This document shows, one piece after another, positions 43,881 through 53,339 of a stretch of DNA of 64,000 bases. The notes beneath the pieces are model-generated. The model worked only from the letters and a program-made list of their open reading frames with translations, was not told where the DNA came from and searched no databases. A program made the position numbers and the translations under genes. Numbering within the stretch: the first letter of the stretch is position 1; each line of letters opens with the position of its first letter. Origin of the DNA: Lachnospiraceae bacterium (GTDB lineage Bacteria; Bacillota; Clostridia; Lachnospirales; Lachnospiraceae); NCBI GenBank assembly GCA_021203305.1, contig JAJQBK010000007.1, positions 28,434 to 92,433 on the forward strand, given 5' to 3'.

Positions 43881-45542
43881 ATGATGAGAACCTTAAAACA
43901 GATCGCGGGCGCACTGCTCGCAGGGGCAATGATTTTCAGCCTGAGTTCCACGGCGGTATCCGCGGACGAACCGTCGGCGGGAGGGTACACCATTACCATC
44001 AACACTTCCGGCGTGCAGGACGGGGCTGACTATGTGTTTACCGCATACCAGATTTTCGCGGGAGATTCCTACACCGACCCCAATACCGGCGTCGCTACCC
44101 TGTCCAATGTAGAGTGGGGAGACGGGCTCTCCGATGCCGGTATCGCGGCGGTGCTGGCGGCTTACGCCGACCAGAACGCGGCAACAGCGGAGGATGTGGC
44201 GGCGCTTCTGACCACTGCCGCTGACGCGGAAACCCTGGCTGATATCGCGCGGGATTATCTGCAGAACGGCCATGACAGCACCTATGACAGCGCATACAGG
44301 TATACTATCTCCGGGCTGGAAGCCGGTTACTATGTGATTGTCAATACGTCTGTGCCTGATGGGGCGGGGGCTGTCTATACTTCTTATATTATGCAGATAG
44401 CGGAAGATGTTACAGTGACTTCCAAGGCAATCGCTGCCGCGCCCGCGGTGAGCAAGACCATGACGGAGGTGGATGATTCCGCCGGAACTCAGACGCAGGG
44501 CGTGACAGTCGCGGACTTTGATTTCGGGGATGATATTTCCTTCAACATCACCGCGGCCTTTGAGGATGACGTAAATTATCTGAAATATGAAGCTTATCAG
44601 CTTGTGTTCCATGATGAGATGAGCGACGGCTTAAGCTTCAACAATGATGTTGTGGTCACGGTTACAATCGGCAGCAATACTTTTACAGCAGCCTCCGGTT
44701 ATGATGTGGTTAAGAGCGGTTTTTCTGATGACTGTACCTTCGAAGTGCGGATTGCGGATATTTTCTCTCTGTATGACGCTCAGGGCCAGAAGATCGATCT
44801 GCTCGGCTATGACAGCGAGGGAGCGGCTGCCGGATTGGCGGCTGATACCATTTACATCTGCGTCGATTACACGGCAAGGTATCTGGAAACCGCGACTGCC
44901 AGGGAAACCAACAAGGCGTATATCAGCTATTCCAACGATCCAAATGATCCCGATGGCGGAGATCCGGGCGATCCAGACGGCGGGTCCGTGGAGGAGGAAA
45001 GCACCGTCAACAGCTACAGCGTGACGGTCAATAAGGTAGATGGAGACGGCAATGCCCTTACAGGCGCGGGCTTCACTTTGTACAAGTATGTGGCGGACAC
45101 CGGGGACTATGTGGAGGTGGATACCATCGCCGCCGACAGCAGCAGGACTGAGTTCACCTTCTCCGGCCTGGACGCCGGTACCTATAAGCTGGTGGAGAGC
45201 ACCACTCCTGACGGCTACAATACCGCGGATGACCTGATTTTCATCATTTACTCGGATTATGACGCGGCAGCCGGACAGACATATGAATATGTGCTGACTG
45301 CCACAGACAGTGGCGGCTCGGTGATCTCCGCCCTGAGCACTGCCGTTGGCGCGGACGATATGACTTTCAAAACCGCCGAAGGAAGTTCCACTCTGGCAAC
45401 AGCCGTTGTGAATAATGCAGGAAATGCTATTCCCTCTGCCGGTGGGATCGGGACCACGTTTCTTTACATCGGCGGCGTCTGCCTCCTGATCGCGGCGGCT
45501 GCCTGCGTAGTCATTCTGGCAGTGAAAAAAAAGAAAAACTGA
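43881..45542 (+). CDS. Major pilin, isopeptide-forming, sortase substrate
   Basis: This 553-aa protein has a signal peptide (cleavage near VSA-DEP, residue 29), a first pilin domain, a D2-type isopeptide domain (about 190-365, starting VSKTMTEVDD), and a Cna-B domain (about 375-480) with NKVDGDGNALTGAGF and the E-box TYKLVESTTPDGY. The C-terminal signal reads IPSAGGIGT, a span of about 20 hydrophobic residues and KKKKN, so the usual LPxTG is replaced by IPSAG. It fits the SpaH/EbpB shaft pilins that a class C sortase links into fibres. AAAGGAGGG precedes a double ATG; the sortase gene follows. Confidence 0.9.
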   Translation: MMRTLKQIAGALLAGAMIFSLSSTAVSADEPSAGGYTITINTSGVQDGADYVFTAYQIFAGDSYTDPNTGVATLSNVEWGDGLSDAGIAAVLAAYADQNAATAEDVAALLTTAADAETLADIARDYLQNGHDSTYDSAYRYTISGLEAGYYVIVNTSVPDGAGAVYTSYIMQIAEDVTVTSKAIAAAPAVSKTMTEVDDSAGTQTQGVTVADFDFGDDISFNITAAFEDDVNYLKYEAYQLVFHDEMSDGLSFNNDVVVTVTIGSNTFTAASGYDVVKSGFSDDCTFEVRIADIFSLYDAQGQKIDLLGYDSEGAAAGLAADTIYICVDYTARYLETATARETNKAYISYSNDPNDPDGGDPGDPDGGSVEEESTVNSYSVTVNKVDGDGNALTGAGFTLYKYVADTGDYVEVDTIAADSSRTEFTFSGLDAGTYKLVESTTPDGYNTADDLIFIIYSDYDAAAGQTYEYVLTATDSGGSVISALSTAVGADDMTFKTAEGSSTLATAVVNNAGNAIPSAGGIGTTFLYIGGVCLLIAAAACVVILAVKKKKN

Positions 45543-45564
45543 CAATACAGCAGGAGGGAGGGCC

Positions 45565-46275
45565 ATGAAAAACTTAAAAAAGCTGATTTCTTTGGCCGTG
45601 CCCGTGATCCTGCTGCTTGCCGGCCTGGGACTGCTGGTTTATCCACGGTTCAGTGAGTGGTGGAATGAACGGATATCCAGCAGGGCAGTGGCCGCCTATA
45701 CAGAGGCGGCCGCCGTACAGGCCGACTTTGAATCCATCTGGGAAGCGGCGCGGGAATACAACGCGGCATTAAATAAGATCGGGTCAGCCCAGGCAATATA
45801 CAGTCCGGAATCGGTGGGCCGCGACTACGAGGGCACCCTGGATATCACCGGCACCGGTATTATGGGCTATATCACCATTGAAAAGATCGGAGTGGAGCTG
45901 CCCGTTTATCACGGAACAGACGACGCTGTTCTCAGGATCGCCGCTGGACATCTGGAGGGGAGCAGTCTCCCCACCGGCGATGAGGGCACCCACGTCGTCT
46001 TAACCGGGCACAGCGGGCTTCCGAGCGCGAAGCTGTTCACTGATCTGGACCAGCTTCAGATCGGGGATACCTTCACATTGACAGTGCTGGACAGGACCTT
46101 TACATACGAAATCGATCAGATCAAAATCGTGCTTCCCAGCGAAATCACAGACCTTTATATCGAGGAGGGGATAGCGTACTGCACACTGATTACCTGCACA
46201 CCGTACGGTGTAAATTCTCACAGGCTTTTAGTGCGGGGAAGCAAAATGATGGATCAGGATTCAGGCTTAAAGTGA
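45565..46275 (+). CDS. srtC: Class C (pilin) sortase
   Basis: This 236-aa transpeptidase has an N-terminal membrane segment (about 8-28) and the sortase core. The catalytic His is in VVLTGHSGLPSAKLF, the Cys in YCTLITCTPYGVNSHRLLVRG with the Arg close by. A usual class C C-terminal membrane anchor is missing, as the chain ends soon after the Arg. It likely polymerises the pilin encoded just upstream. Just after the stop, CGCGGA/TCCGCG (46290-46326) may be a weak terminator. Confidence 0.92.
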   Translation: MKNLKKLISLAVPVILLLAGLGLLVYPRFSEWWNERISSRAVAAYTEAAAVQADFESIWEAAREYNAALNKIGSAQAIYSPESVGRDYEGTLDITGTGIMGYITIEKIGVELPVYHGTDDAVLRIAAGHLEGSSLPTGDEGTHVVLTGHSGLPSAKLFTDLDQLQIGDTFTLTVLDRTFTYEIDQIKIVLPSEITDLYIEEGIAYCTLITCTPYGVNSHRLLVRGSKMMDQDSGLK

Positions 46276-46377
46276 CAAAAGGTATGATACGCGGATTTCC
46301 TCACTGAGCGCCCTGCGGGGTCCGCGCTTTGTGCTTCTGAAATCTCTGAATCATCCATAAAAGAAAGGAGACGCGAC

Positions 46378-47181
46378 ATGAGTTACAGGATGAGAGAACT
46401 ATTGAAGGGGCTGGTTGTACTGGCGGCGATTTTATTTCATATTTTCTTTGCCGGAAACCCTGTATGCGCCGCGGAGACCAGCACTGAGACAAAAGCCGCC
46501 GCAGCCAGCCTGGATTTGACACAGACCGGCTCCATACTGGTCACGCTGGAAACCGGCGCGGGCGAGACTGCGTGGGACGGGACGCTGACTGTTTATAAAA
46601 TAGCGGATCTGAAGCTGGAGGATGGCGGCATGACTTATGTGTTGACGGATGAATTTCAGGGAAGCGGCGTTGATTTACCGGATATCATAGACGCAGAGGC
46701 AAACGCCGAACTGGCTGAAACGCTCAGGACGTGGATTGCCGAACAGAAGATATGCGGTACGGAAGAGGCCATCCATTCAGACGGGACCGCCGTTTTCGAG
46801 GGCCTGGCCCTGGGACTTTACCTGGTGGACCAGACCACGGCAAGCACCGGTTATTATGCTATCAATGCTTTTCTGGTATCAGTCCCTTCTGATGTTGACG
46901 GCGAATGGGTTTATGATGTGGACGCGGGCCCCAAAACGGAAACACTGACGAAAATTCCGGCACAGGTGCCCGCGGAGGACCTGCCGGTTGAGGAAACGCC
47001 GGCGGAAGAGCCGCCTATAGAAGAAGCAAATGAGGATCAGCCGGACGAGGAGATCATCCACACCGGTCAGCTGAACTGGCCCATTCCGGTATTGCTGTTG
47101 GTTGGCGCGGTGTGTTTCTTCTTCGGCGTGCGTTACATCCGGAAAGAGGGTCAGCGCGATGAAGAGAAAAAAGAGGATTAA
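46378..47181 (+). CDS. Small pilin / anchor protein, sortase substrate
   Basis: This 267-aa protein has a signal peptide (cleavage near CAA-ETS), one pilin-type domain (about 45-195) and an acidic Pro-rich spacer (EETPAEEPPIEE). The segment GEWVYDVDAGPKTE resembles the pilin motif (WxxxVxVYPK), so its Lys may be the cross-linking residue. The sorting signal reads HTGQLNWPIPVLLL; many gut Firmicutes have LPQTGQLNWP here, so this one has lost the LP. It ends in a charged KKED tail. It overlaps the next sortase by 23 bases. Confidence 0.82.
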   Translation: MSYRMRELLKGLVVLAAILFHIFFAGNPVCAAETSTETKAAAASLDLTQTGSILVTLETGAGETAWDGTLTVYKIADLKLEDGGMTYVLTDEFQGSGVDLPDIIDAEANAELAETLRTWIAEQKICGTEEAIHSDGTAVFEGLALGLYLVDQTTASTGYYAINAFLVSVPSDVDGEWVYDVDAGPKTETLTKIPAQVPAEDLPVEETPAEEPPIEEANEDQPDEEIIHTGQLNWPIPVLLLVGAVCFFFGVRYIRKEGQRDEEKKED

Positions 47182-47839
47182 GGCATTGATATTTCTGCTG
47201 ATCGGGGCGGCCTGCATGGCAGCCTGTGCCGCCCTGGCACTGCACAATATGGCGGAGGATATCGCCGCCGGGAAGGCGGCCATGGAGACCGTATCCCGGA
47301 TAGAGGCCGTCCTGGAGGAGCGGGAGGCGGAGGTGGCCGCCGTCCTGGAGGAGCGGGAGACGGAGGTGGACATCGCCCTGGAAGAAACCTCAGATGAAGA
47401 CGAAACTTCAACCATATACATAGACGGTTACAGCTATATCGGGGTGCTCGAGATTCCATCTCTGGAGAGAAAGCTCCCGGTTCTGGCTTCCTGGTCATAC
47501 TCCGGCCTTACCATCGCGCCCTGCCGGTACTCCGGCAGCGCAATAAAGAAAAACCTGATCATCGCCGGACACAATTATTCCTCCCACTTCGGGCCGATCA
47601 GGGGATGGAAAGGCGGCGAGACGGTATATTTTACAACTGTGAGCGGCTGCCGGTTTGAGTACACAGTGACAGAGGTTGTCACTATTCCTGAAACCGATGT
47701 GGAAGCGCTGTATGACGGCGACTGGGACCTGACCCTCTTTACCTGTACCGCGGACGGAGAAAGCCGGGTGGCGGTGCGGTGCCGCCTGGTGGAAAAGCAT
47801 CTCATAAATTTTATTCAGACAATAATTAACCGCTTCTGA
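47159..47839 (+). CDS. Second sortase with a coiled-coil neck
   Basis: This 226-aa sortase has an N-terminal membrane segment (about 8-28), then a Glu-rich coiled neck with an 11-residue duplication (AVLEEREAEVA, AVLEERETEVD) and the catalytic core. His is in LIIAGHNYSSHF and Cys in LTLFTCTADGESRVAVRC with the Arg. It differs from class C and may be the housekeeping-type enzyme that anchors the small pilin or the finished fibre. ATG 47159 lies inside the preceding gene after AAGAGGG. Its 3' end overlaps the convergent tmcAL gene by 25 bases. Confidence 0.87.
   Translation: MKRKKRIKALIFLLIGAACMAACAALALHNMAEDIAAGKAAMETVSRIEAVLEEREAEVAAVLEERETEVDIALEETSDEDETSTIYIDGYSYIGVLEIPSLERKLPVLASWSYSGLTIAPCRYSGSAIKKNLIIAGHNYSSHFGPIRGWKGGETVYFTTVSGCRFEYTVTEVVTIPETDVEALYDGDWDLTLFTCTADGESRVAVRCRLVEKHLINFIQTIINRF
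47306..47371 (+). repeat. 33-bp in-frame tandem duplication in the second sortase gene
   Basis: GCCGTCCTGGAGGAGCGGGA (from 47306) is repeated 33 bases later (from 47339) with one or two changes, duplicating 11 residues of the neck. Confidence 0.8.
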
Positions 47840-49002
47840 AATTCCTCCGGCAGCCGCTTTCCGGATTTGTGGTAGCGGACGCTGTCATAGATCCGGCTGG
47901 CTCTGACCTCCAGATTCAAAAATCCAAGGGCATCCTCAGAAAGGAGGTCTTCAGCGTCTGCCAGTTTGGAGATCACAGGGATGGAAGATGTTTCCCGGAT
48001 CCGGTGAAGCAGGGGAGCGGCTGATTTACGGAAACCGAGAATCCGCGCGTAAGGCGTCGGGGTGTTCACATCCCAGGCGTCTTTTTTGATGTCCAGCAAA
48101 AGACAGGCCAGCTGACGGCAGATTCGGGAATAAGTGGTATCTTTGGTCCAGAGCAGCCTGGCAAACTGCTCATAATCCTCAAATTTCGGCAGGGCGTTCA
48201 GGATTTTGTGGGCAAGCTGGGGCGTCATTTCCCGGTACTGTAATAAGTTCTCATAACCGCAGGAGAGGAGCTTGTAGTGCAGCAGGGCGCTGAAATCCCC
48301 CGGGAAAAGCAGGGGGGAATCTGATGGCTCCGCTGCCTGAAGCTGAGCGCGGAGGGCGGTGGCGGAGGGATAGCCCTCCTGTAAGGCGGCAGCGCTTTCT
48401 GACAAATAGGGCAGTCCCCGCCTGGTGACGGCCACAGGTTTGATGGAACTGTTAAGCCGATATAAGGCCTGCAGATATTCCAGCGCCAGGAGGGTGTTGG
48501 AATTCTGCTTTTGGGTCAGAAAACGGGCGTCAATTTCAGGGAAAGCCACAGAGACGGCCTCCGCAACCGCCGCGGGATAGCTTTTGCCGCTTTTGAAAGC
48601 GTTTTGCAGCGTTTTGTTATAGACAGCAAGAGAATGTTTCTGCTTCGCTGAAAAAACAAATTTTTCCATAACCTCCAGATTTTTTGCATCCTCCAGCCCG
48701 AAGCTCAGATAATCCACGCAGCCCAGTCCATCTGCCAGGGACACTCCTCCAAAGGCAAAGCCCTGGGCGGAGGAGAGGGCATAGGCTATGGGCAGCTCCA
48801 GCACCAGGTCGCTGTCCGCTTCCAGCGCTTTCCGGGCGCGAAAATATTTCTCCTCCACGGCGGGCAGGCCGCGCTGCACGAAATCGCCGCTCAGGATGGT
48901 GACGATGTAATCAGCGCCCGTGATCTGCCGGGTCTGTCCGATATGGTACGCGTGCCCTTCATGAAAAGGGTTGTATTCGGCGATGATGGCTGCGGTTTTC
49001 AT
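47815..49002 (-). CDS. tmcAL: tRNA(Met) cytidine acetate ligase TmcAL
   Basis: This 395-aa protein of the YlbM/DUF795 family forms N4-acetylcytidine at C34 of elongator tRNA-Met from acetate and ATP. The nucleotidyltransferase HxGH box is in IIAEYNPFHEGHAYHI, followed by IVTILSGDFVQRGLPAVEEK. It is divergent from pta-ackA, which make and use acetate, a notable placement since acetate is its substrate. The ribosome site AAGGAGAC on the minus strand supports the start. Confidence 0.92.
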   Translation of the reverse strand: MKTAAIIAEYNPFHEGHAYHIGQTRQITGADYIVTILSGDFVQRGLPAVEEKYFRARKALEADSDLVLELPIAYALSSAQGFAFGGVSLADGLGCVDYLSFGLEDAKNLEVMEKFVFSAKQKHSLAVYNKTLQNAFKSGKSYPAAVAEAVSVAFPEIDARFLTQKQNSNTLLALEYLQALYRLNSSIKPVAVTRRGLPYLSESAAALQEGYPSATALRAQLQAAEPSDSPLLFPGDFSALLHYKLLSCGYENLLQYREMTPQLAHKILNALPKFEDYEQFARLLWTKDTTYSRICRQLACLLLDIKKDAWDVNTPTPYARILGFRKSAAPLLHRIRETSSIPVISKLADAEDLLSEDALGFLNLEVRASRIYDSVRYHKSGKRLPEEFQKRLIIV

Positions 49003-49100
49003 GAAAGTCTCCTTAATCTTAATTGTTAAAAAAATGTCAGAATGTACAAAATAAAGTGCAATTAATTCAGAAAAATATGCATTTTCACGGGAAGAACCCC

Positions 49101-49129
49101 TTGTGAAAAAAATCCTTATTTAGTATAAT
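49101..49129 (+). promoter_or_regulatory. Promoter of pta
   Basis: TTGTGA (49101-49106), a 17-base spacer and a perfect TATAAT (49124-49129) lie 90 bases before pta. Confidence 0.7.
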
Positions 49130-49218
49130 ACAGTAAGGAGTTTAGGGCAAGAGCCTTGTCCTATACATATTTTTTACAAAAAACGGTCGCGGACCGTATA
49201 TAGAAAGGAGCAGTTAAC

Positions 49219-50223
49219 ATGTCTTATATTGACACCATTAAAGCCAGAGCAAAGCGCGACAAGAAAACCATCGTCTTACCGGAGACCAAGGACAAGAGAA
49301 CCCTTCTGGCGGCGGCCAGGATTCTGGAGGAGAATATCGCGAGAGTCATCCTGATCGGCAATGAGGAAAAGATCATGGACGGCGCCGGCTGGCTGGAGAT
49401 CGATTTAGAGCACGCCATTATTGTGGATCCCGTTTCCTCCCCGAAGCTGGACGAGTACACGGAAATGCTCTATGAGCTGAGAAAGAACAAAGGGATGACC
49501 ATGGAGAAGGCCAGAGAGCTTCTGCTGGGAGACGGCCTGTTCTACGGTGTGATGATGGTCAAGGCCGGTGAGGCGGACGGTATGGTGGCCGGCGCCTGCC
49601 ACGCAACCTCTGATACCTTAAGGCCGGCTCTGCAGATCTTAAAGACTGCTCCCGGCACCAAGCTGGTATCCGCTTTCTTTGTGATGAGCGTGCCGGACTG
49701 CCAGTACGGCGAGAAGGGCACCTTCGTGTTCGCGGACTGCGGCTTGAATCAGGATCCCACCAGCGAGGAGCTGGCGGCCATCGCCGCCTCCAGCGCGGAG
49801 AGCTTCAAGGCTTTGGTGGGACCGACTCCCCGTATCGCCATGCTTTCCCACTCCACCAAGGGCAGCGCTAAGCACGCGCTGGTTGATAAGGTAACCGAGG
49901 CCACCCACATCGCTCACGAGCAGTATCCGGATCTGGTGCTGGACGGCGAGTTGCAGCTGGACGCGGCCTTAGTAGAGTCCGTGGCCAAGAGCAAGGCAAA
50001 GGGAAGCCCGGTGGCCGGCAAGGCCAACGTGCTGGTCTTCCCCAACCTGGACGCCGGCAACATCGGCTACAAGCTGGTGCAGAGACTGGGCAAGGCGGAG
50101 GCCTACGGCCCGATTTTGCAGGGTATCGCCAAACCCGTCAATGACCTTTCCCGCGGCTGCTCCTGGGAGGATATCGTGGGCGTTGTGGCCATCACCGCGG
50201 TACAGGCACAGTTAAACGGGTAA
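49219..50223 (+). CDS. pta: Phosphate acetyltransferase
   Basis: This 334-aa enzyme of the short Pta family converts acetyl-CoA and phosphate to acetyl-phosphate. It has MSYIDTIKARAKRDKKTIVL, the PTB/PTA motifs ADGMVAGACHATSDTLRPAL and SHSTKGSAKHALVDKVTEAT, and the C-terminal VFPNLDAGNIGYKLVQRLG. With ackA it makes ATP from acetyl-CoA. It shares with ackA a near-identical TATATAGAAAGGA ribosome region. Confidence 0.97.
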   Translation: MSYIDTIKARAKRDKKTIVLPETKDKRTLLAAARILEENIARVILIGNEEKIMDGAGWLEIDLEHAIIVDPVSSPKLDEYTEMLYELRKNKGMTMEKARELLLGDGLFYGVMMVKAGEADGMVAGACHATSDTLRPALQILKTAPGTKLVSAFFVMSVPDCQYGEKGTFVFADCGLNQDPTSEELAAIAASSAESFKALVGPTPRIAMLSHSTKGSAKHALVDKVTEATHIAHEQYPDLVLDGELQLDAALVESVAKSKAKGSPVAGKANVLVFPNLDAGNIGYKLVQRLGKAEAYGPILQGIAKPVNDLSRGCSWEDIVGVVAITAVQAQLNG

Positions 50224-50251
50224 GATAATTTTCATTTGAGAAACATTACAG

Positions 50252-50281
50252 GGCGGAAGTGTCAAAGGCCTTCCGCCTTTA
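50252..50281 (+). terminator. Hairpin between pta and ackA
   Basis: GGCGGAAG (50252-50259) pairs with CTTCCGCC (50270-50277) followed by TTTAA. Read-through would place ackA in the same transcript at a lower level. Confidence 0.65.
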
Positions 50282-50367
50282 AGTAAGCCGTGAACAGTTA
50301 TTCCGTAAGACATTGATCTCACGAATACAAGTCTTCACGCGACTATATATAGAAAGGAACAGAAATC

Positions 50368-51564
50368 ATGAATATTTTAGTAATCAACTGCGGCAGCTCC
50401 TCCCTCAAATTCCAGCTGATCAACGCTGAGACCGAGGAAGTGAAGGCCAAGGGTCTCTGCGAGCGCATCGGCATCGAGGGCAGCGTCATCTCCTACACGC
50501 CCGCCGGCGGGGAGAAGGAGGTCACCCAGTCCCCCATGCCCACCCACACCGAGGCCATCAGCCTGGTGCTGGCGGCTCTGACCAACGAGAAGACCGGCGT
50601 GGTCAAATCTCTCTCCGAGATCGGCGCTGTGGGACACCGCATCGTACACGGCGGCGAGAAATTTGCCTCCAGCTGCGTTATCACAGACGAGGTCCAGAAG
50701 ACCATCGAGGAGTGCAGCGATCTGGCACCGCTTCACAACCCGGCCAACCTGATCGGCGTCAACGCCTGTAAGGAGCTGATGCCCGGCGTTCCCATGGTGG
50801 CGGTTTTTGATACCGCGTTCCATCAGACCATGCCGGAGAAAGCGTATATTTACGCTCTTCCCTATGAATACTATGAGAAATACAAGATCCGCCGCTACGG
50901 CTTCCACGGTACCAGCCATGGCTATGTGGCGGGACGCACCGCGGCCTTCCTTGGCAGGGACATCACGGAGTTAAAGACCATCGTCTGCCATCTGGGCAAT
51001 GGCGCCTCTGTCTCCGCGGTTAACGGCGGCAAATGCGTGGATACCTCCATGGGCCTGACCCCGTTAGAGGGCCTTTACATGGGCACCCGCTCCGGCGACC
51101 TGGATCCGGCCATCCTGGAGTTCATCGCCAATAAGGAAGGCAAGAGCATCTCGGAGATCACCAGCATCCTGAATAAAAAGTCCGGCGTTCTGGGCATGTC
51201 CTGCGGTCTGTCCAGCGACTTCCGTGATCTGCAGGAGGCCTACGAGGCGGGCAATCCTGCGGCCATCCGCGCCATGGAAGCCTACTGCTACAAGGTGGCG
51301 AAGGTCATCGGCTCCTATGTGGCGGCCTTAAACGGCGTGGACGCCATCACCTTCACCGCCGGCATCGGCGAGAACAGCGGCTTCGTCCGCGAGAAGGTCT
51401 GTGCCTACCTGGGTTACCTTGGCATCACCCTGGACGCCGCGGCCAACGCGAAACGGGGCGACGAGATGGAGATCACTACTCCCGACTCCAAAGTCAAAGT
51501 GCTGGTCATCCCCACCAACGAGGAGCTGGCCATCGCAAGAGATACCTACGCGCTTGTGAAATAA
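50368..51564 (+). CDS. ackA: Acetate kinase
   Basis: This 398-aa enzyme makes acetate and ATP from acetyl-phosphate. Signatures are [17 protein letters not shown] at the N-terminus, RIVHGGEKF, the catalytic-region [25 protein letters not shown] and [24 protein letters not shown] precedes the ATG. A perfect terminator-like hairpin follows. Confidence 0.98.
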   Translation: MNILVINCGSSSLKFQLINAETEEVKAKGLCERIGIEGSVISYTPAGGEKEVTQSPMPTHTEAISLVLAALTNEKTGVVKSLSEIGAVGHRIVHGGEKFASSCVITDEVQKTIEECSDLAPLHNPANLIGVNACKELMPGVPMVAVFDTAFHQTMPEKAYIYALPYEYYEKYKIRRYGFHGTSHGYVAGRTAAFLGRDITELKTIVCHLGNGASVSAVNGGKCVDTSMGLTPLEGLYMGTRSGDLDPAILEFIANKEGKSISEITSILNKKSGVLGMSCGLSSDFRDLQEAYEAGNPAAIRAMEAYCYKVAKVIGSYVAALNGVDAITFTAGIGENSGFVREKVCAYLGYLGITLDAAANAKRGDEMEITTPDSKVKVLVIPTNEELAIARDTYALVK

Positions 51565-51609
51565 TTTGATAGTGCGTGACAAAAAATTTGTCGTTCATTA
51601 AAGACGTTG

Positions 51610-51642
51610 GGCGCAGCCTGAATGATATGGGCTGCGCCTTTC
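51610..51642 (+). terminator. Rho-independent terminator after ackA
   Basis: GGCGCAGCC (51610-51618) pairs with GGCTGCGCC (51630-51638), followed by TTTCC. The stem is strong, the T run short. Confidence 0.75.
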
Positions 51643-51743
51643 CGCGGCAGGTGCATTACTGTTTCTTTTTTCGTCAAAATGTATAAAAGCATCCGGATAA
51701 CAAGGGGAAGAGAATCCAATCCCTGTCGAATTTGTCAATTTAC

Positions 51744-51772
51744 TTGAAAAGTACCTCTTATTGTGGTAGAAT
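51744..51772 (+). promoter_or_regulatory. Promoter of the surface polysaccharide locus
   Basis: TTGAAA (51744-51749), a 17-base spacer and TAGAAT (51767-51772). Its place excludes the longer start at 51732 for the sugar transferase. Confidence 0.7.
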
Positions 51773-51848
51773 GAATCCCGTGCAAAGGAGAAGAGCGTAC
51801 AATCTGCTTTCCGCAATTGATGCACTTTCCATACGAGGGCTGTTATTT

Positions 51849-53297
51849 ATGTACAAAAAGAACGCAGGAAGCTTCCTGAAGCATTTTGACTTTTTTATAT
51901 GGGACACAGTCTGTCTGCTTGCGGCTCTGTTCCTGTCATTGATGTATCGCTATGACGGATCTATCGGTCAGATGGAAAAAGGAACCTACAGCAGGGTCTT
52001 TGCCATTGCTGTTGTAGCTGAGGTGATTGTGACGGCGGTGATGAACCCTTTTCGGGATGTGCTCAAGCGGGGAATATATCAGGAGTTGCTCGCGACCATC
52101 CGCCAGGTGGTGTGCGTGGAGCTTGTGATGGTTTTTATCCTGTATATCGCCAAGATGGCGGATCCGGTGTCCCGTACCGTACTCAGCATTACGCCTGTCC
52201 TGTATCTGATTTTTGCCTCCCTGACCCGCTTCTTCTGGAAAAGGTGCCTGAAGTACAGGAATCTCGCGGATAGAAATATGCTGGTGATCACGCACAGCTC
52301 CCTGGCGGAGGAAGTGATTGAGAATGTAAAGACCGGCGAATACCAGACAATCAATGTCAGCGGCTTTGTCTTTCTGGATGAGGATCAAAAGGGGACGACG
52401 GTGGAGGGCGTTCCGGTGGTGGCAAGTCGGGATGACCTGGTTGATTATATTTGCCGAAGCTGGGTGGACGAGGTGATGATCGTACTGCCGGAAGGAGTCC
52501 CTCATCCGGCGAAGCTGCTCAGGCAGCTGTCCATGGCGGGCGTCACAAGACATCTGGTGATTATGACCAACGACAGCAGGCTGCAGCACAACGAAATGGT
52601 AGACCAGATTGGCAGATATACAGTCATTACCGATGCTATGAACAGCATTACCTGGTGGCAGTCCCTGGTGAAAAGGATCATGGACATCGCCGGGGGCCTG
52701 ATTGGCTGTGTTATCACGGGAATCGCATATCTTTTCCTGGCCCCGGCCATCAGAAAACAGTCTCCCGGCCCGGTATTTTTTGCCCAGGAGCGGATTGGCA
52801 AAAATGGCCGTAAATTCAAAATGTACAAATTCCGCAGCATGTACCTGGACGCCGAGGATCGCAAGAAGGAGCTGGAGGAGCAGAACCGGGTGAAGGACGG
52901 CATGATGTTCAAGCTGGAGTTCGATCCCAGGATTATCGGAAATGAGGTTCTGCCCGACGGTACATATAAGACAGGCCTCGGCGACTTTATCCGCCGGACC
53001 TCTCTGGACGAGTTCCCCCAGTTTTTTAATGTGTTAAAGGGAGACATGTCCCTGGTCGGCACCCGCCCGCCCACACTGGACGAGTGGGAGAAATACGGCC
53101 TGCACCACCGCGCCCGCATGGCCACAAAGCCCGGAATCACCGGTATGTGGCAGGTCAGCGGCCGCAGCAATATCACGGACTTTGAGGAGGTGGTCCGGCT
53201 GGATACCGATTATATTCACAGCTGGTCCATCGGCCTGGATATTAAAATCCTCTTTAAGACTGTTCTGAGCGTGATCAGGAGAGATGGGTCGATGTGA
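51849..53297 (+). CDS. Initiating sugar-phosphate transferase (polyisoprenyl-phosphate glycosylphosphotransferase)
   Basis: This 482-aa membrane protein starts surface polysaccharide repeat units by moving a hexose-1-phosphate to undecaprenyl phosphate. It has four N-terminal membrane segments, a CoA-binding-like middle domain (about 145-270) and the C-terminal bacterial sugar transferase domain with VKRIMDIAGGLIG, GPVFFAQERIGKNGRKFKM, RRTSLDEFPQFFNVLKG and KPGITGMWQVSGRS. The architecture is that of WbaP/CpsE; the sugar cannot be read from sequence. GAGGG about ten bases upstream and the promoter at 51744 favour ATG 51849. Confidence 0.92.
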   Translation: MYKKNAGSFLKHFDFFIWDTVCLLAALFLSLMYRYDGSIGQMEKGTYSRVFAIAVVAEVIVTAVMNPFRDVLKRGIYQELLATIRQVVCVELVMVFILYIAKMADPVSRTVLSITPVLYLIFASLTRFFWKRCLKYRNLADRNMLVITHSSLAEEVIENVKTGEYQTINVSGFVFLDEDQKGTTVEGVPVVASRDDLVDYICRSWVDEVMIVLPEGVPHPAKLLRQLSMAGVTRHLVIMTNDSRLQHNEMVDQIGRYTVITDAMNSITWWQSLVKRIMDIAGGLIGCVITGIAYLFLAPAIRKQSPGPVFFAQERIGKNGRKFKMYKFRSMYLDAEDRKKELEEQNRVKDGMMFKLEFDPRIIGNEVLPDGTYKTGLGDFIRRTSLDEFPQFFNVLKGDMSLVGTRPPTLDEWEKYGLHHRARMATKPGITGMWQVSGRSNITDFEEVVRLDTDYIHSWSIGLDIKILFKTVLSVIRRDGSM

Positions 53298-53339
53298 TCA
53301 TTGGCCGGAAAGAATTGTACTGTGAATGGAGGCGACTGC

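Noticed and set aside
51732..51848. 39-residue N-terminal extension of the initiating sugar transferase
   Set aside because: It overlaps the -35 and -10 elements at 51744-51772.
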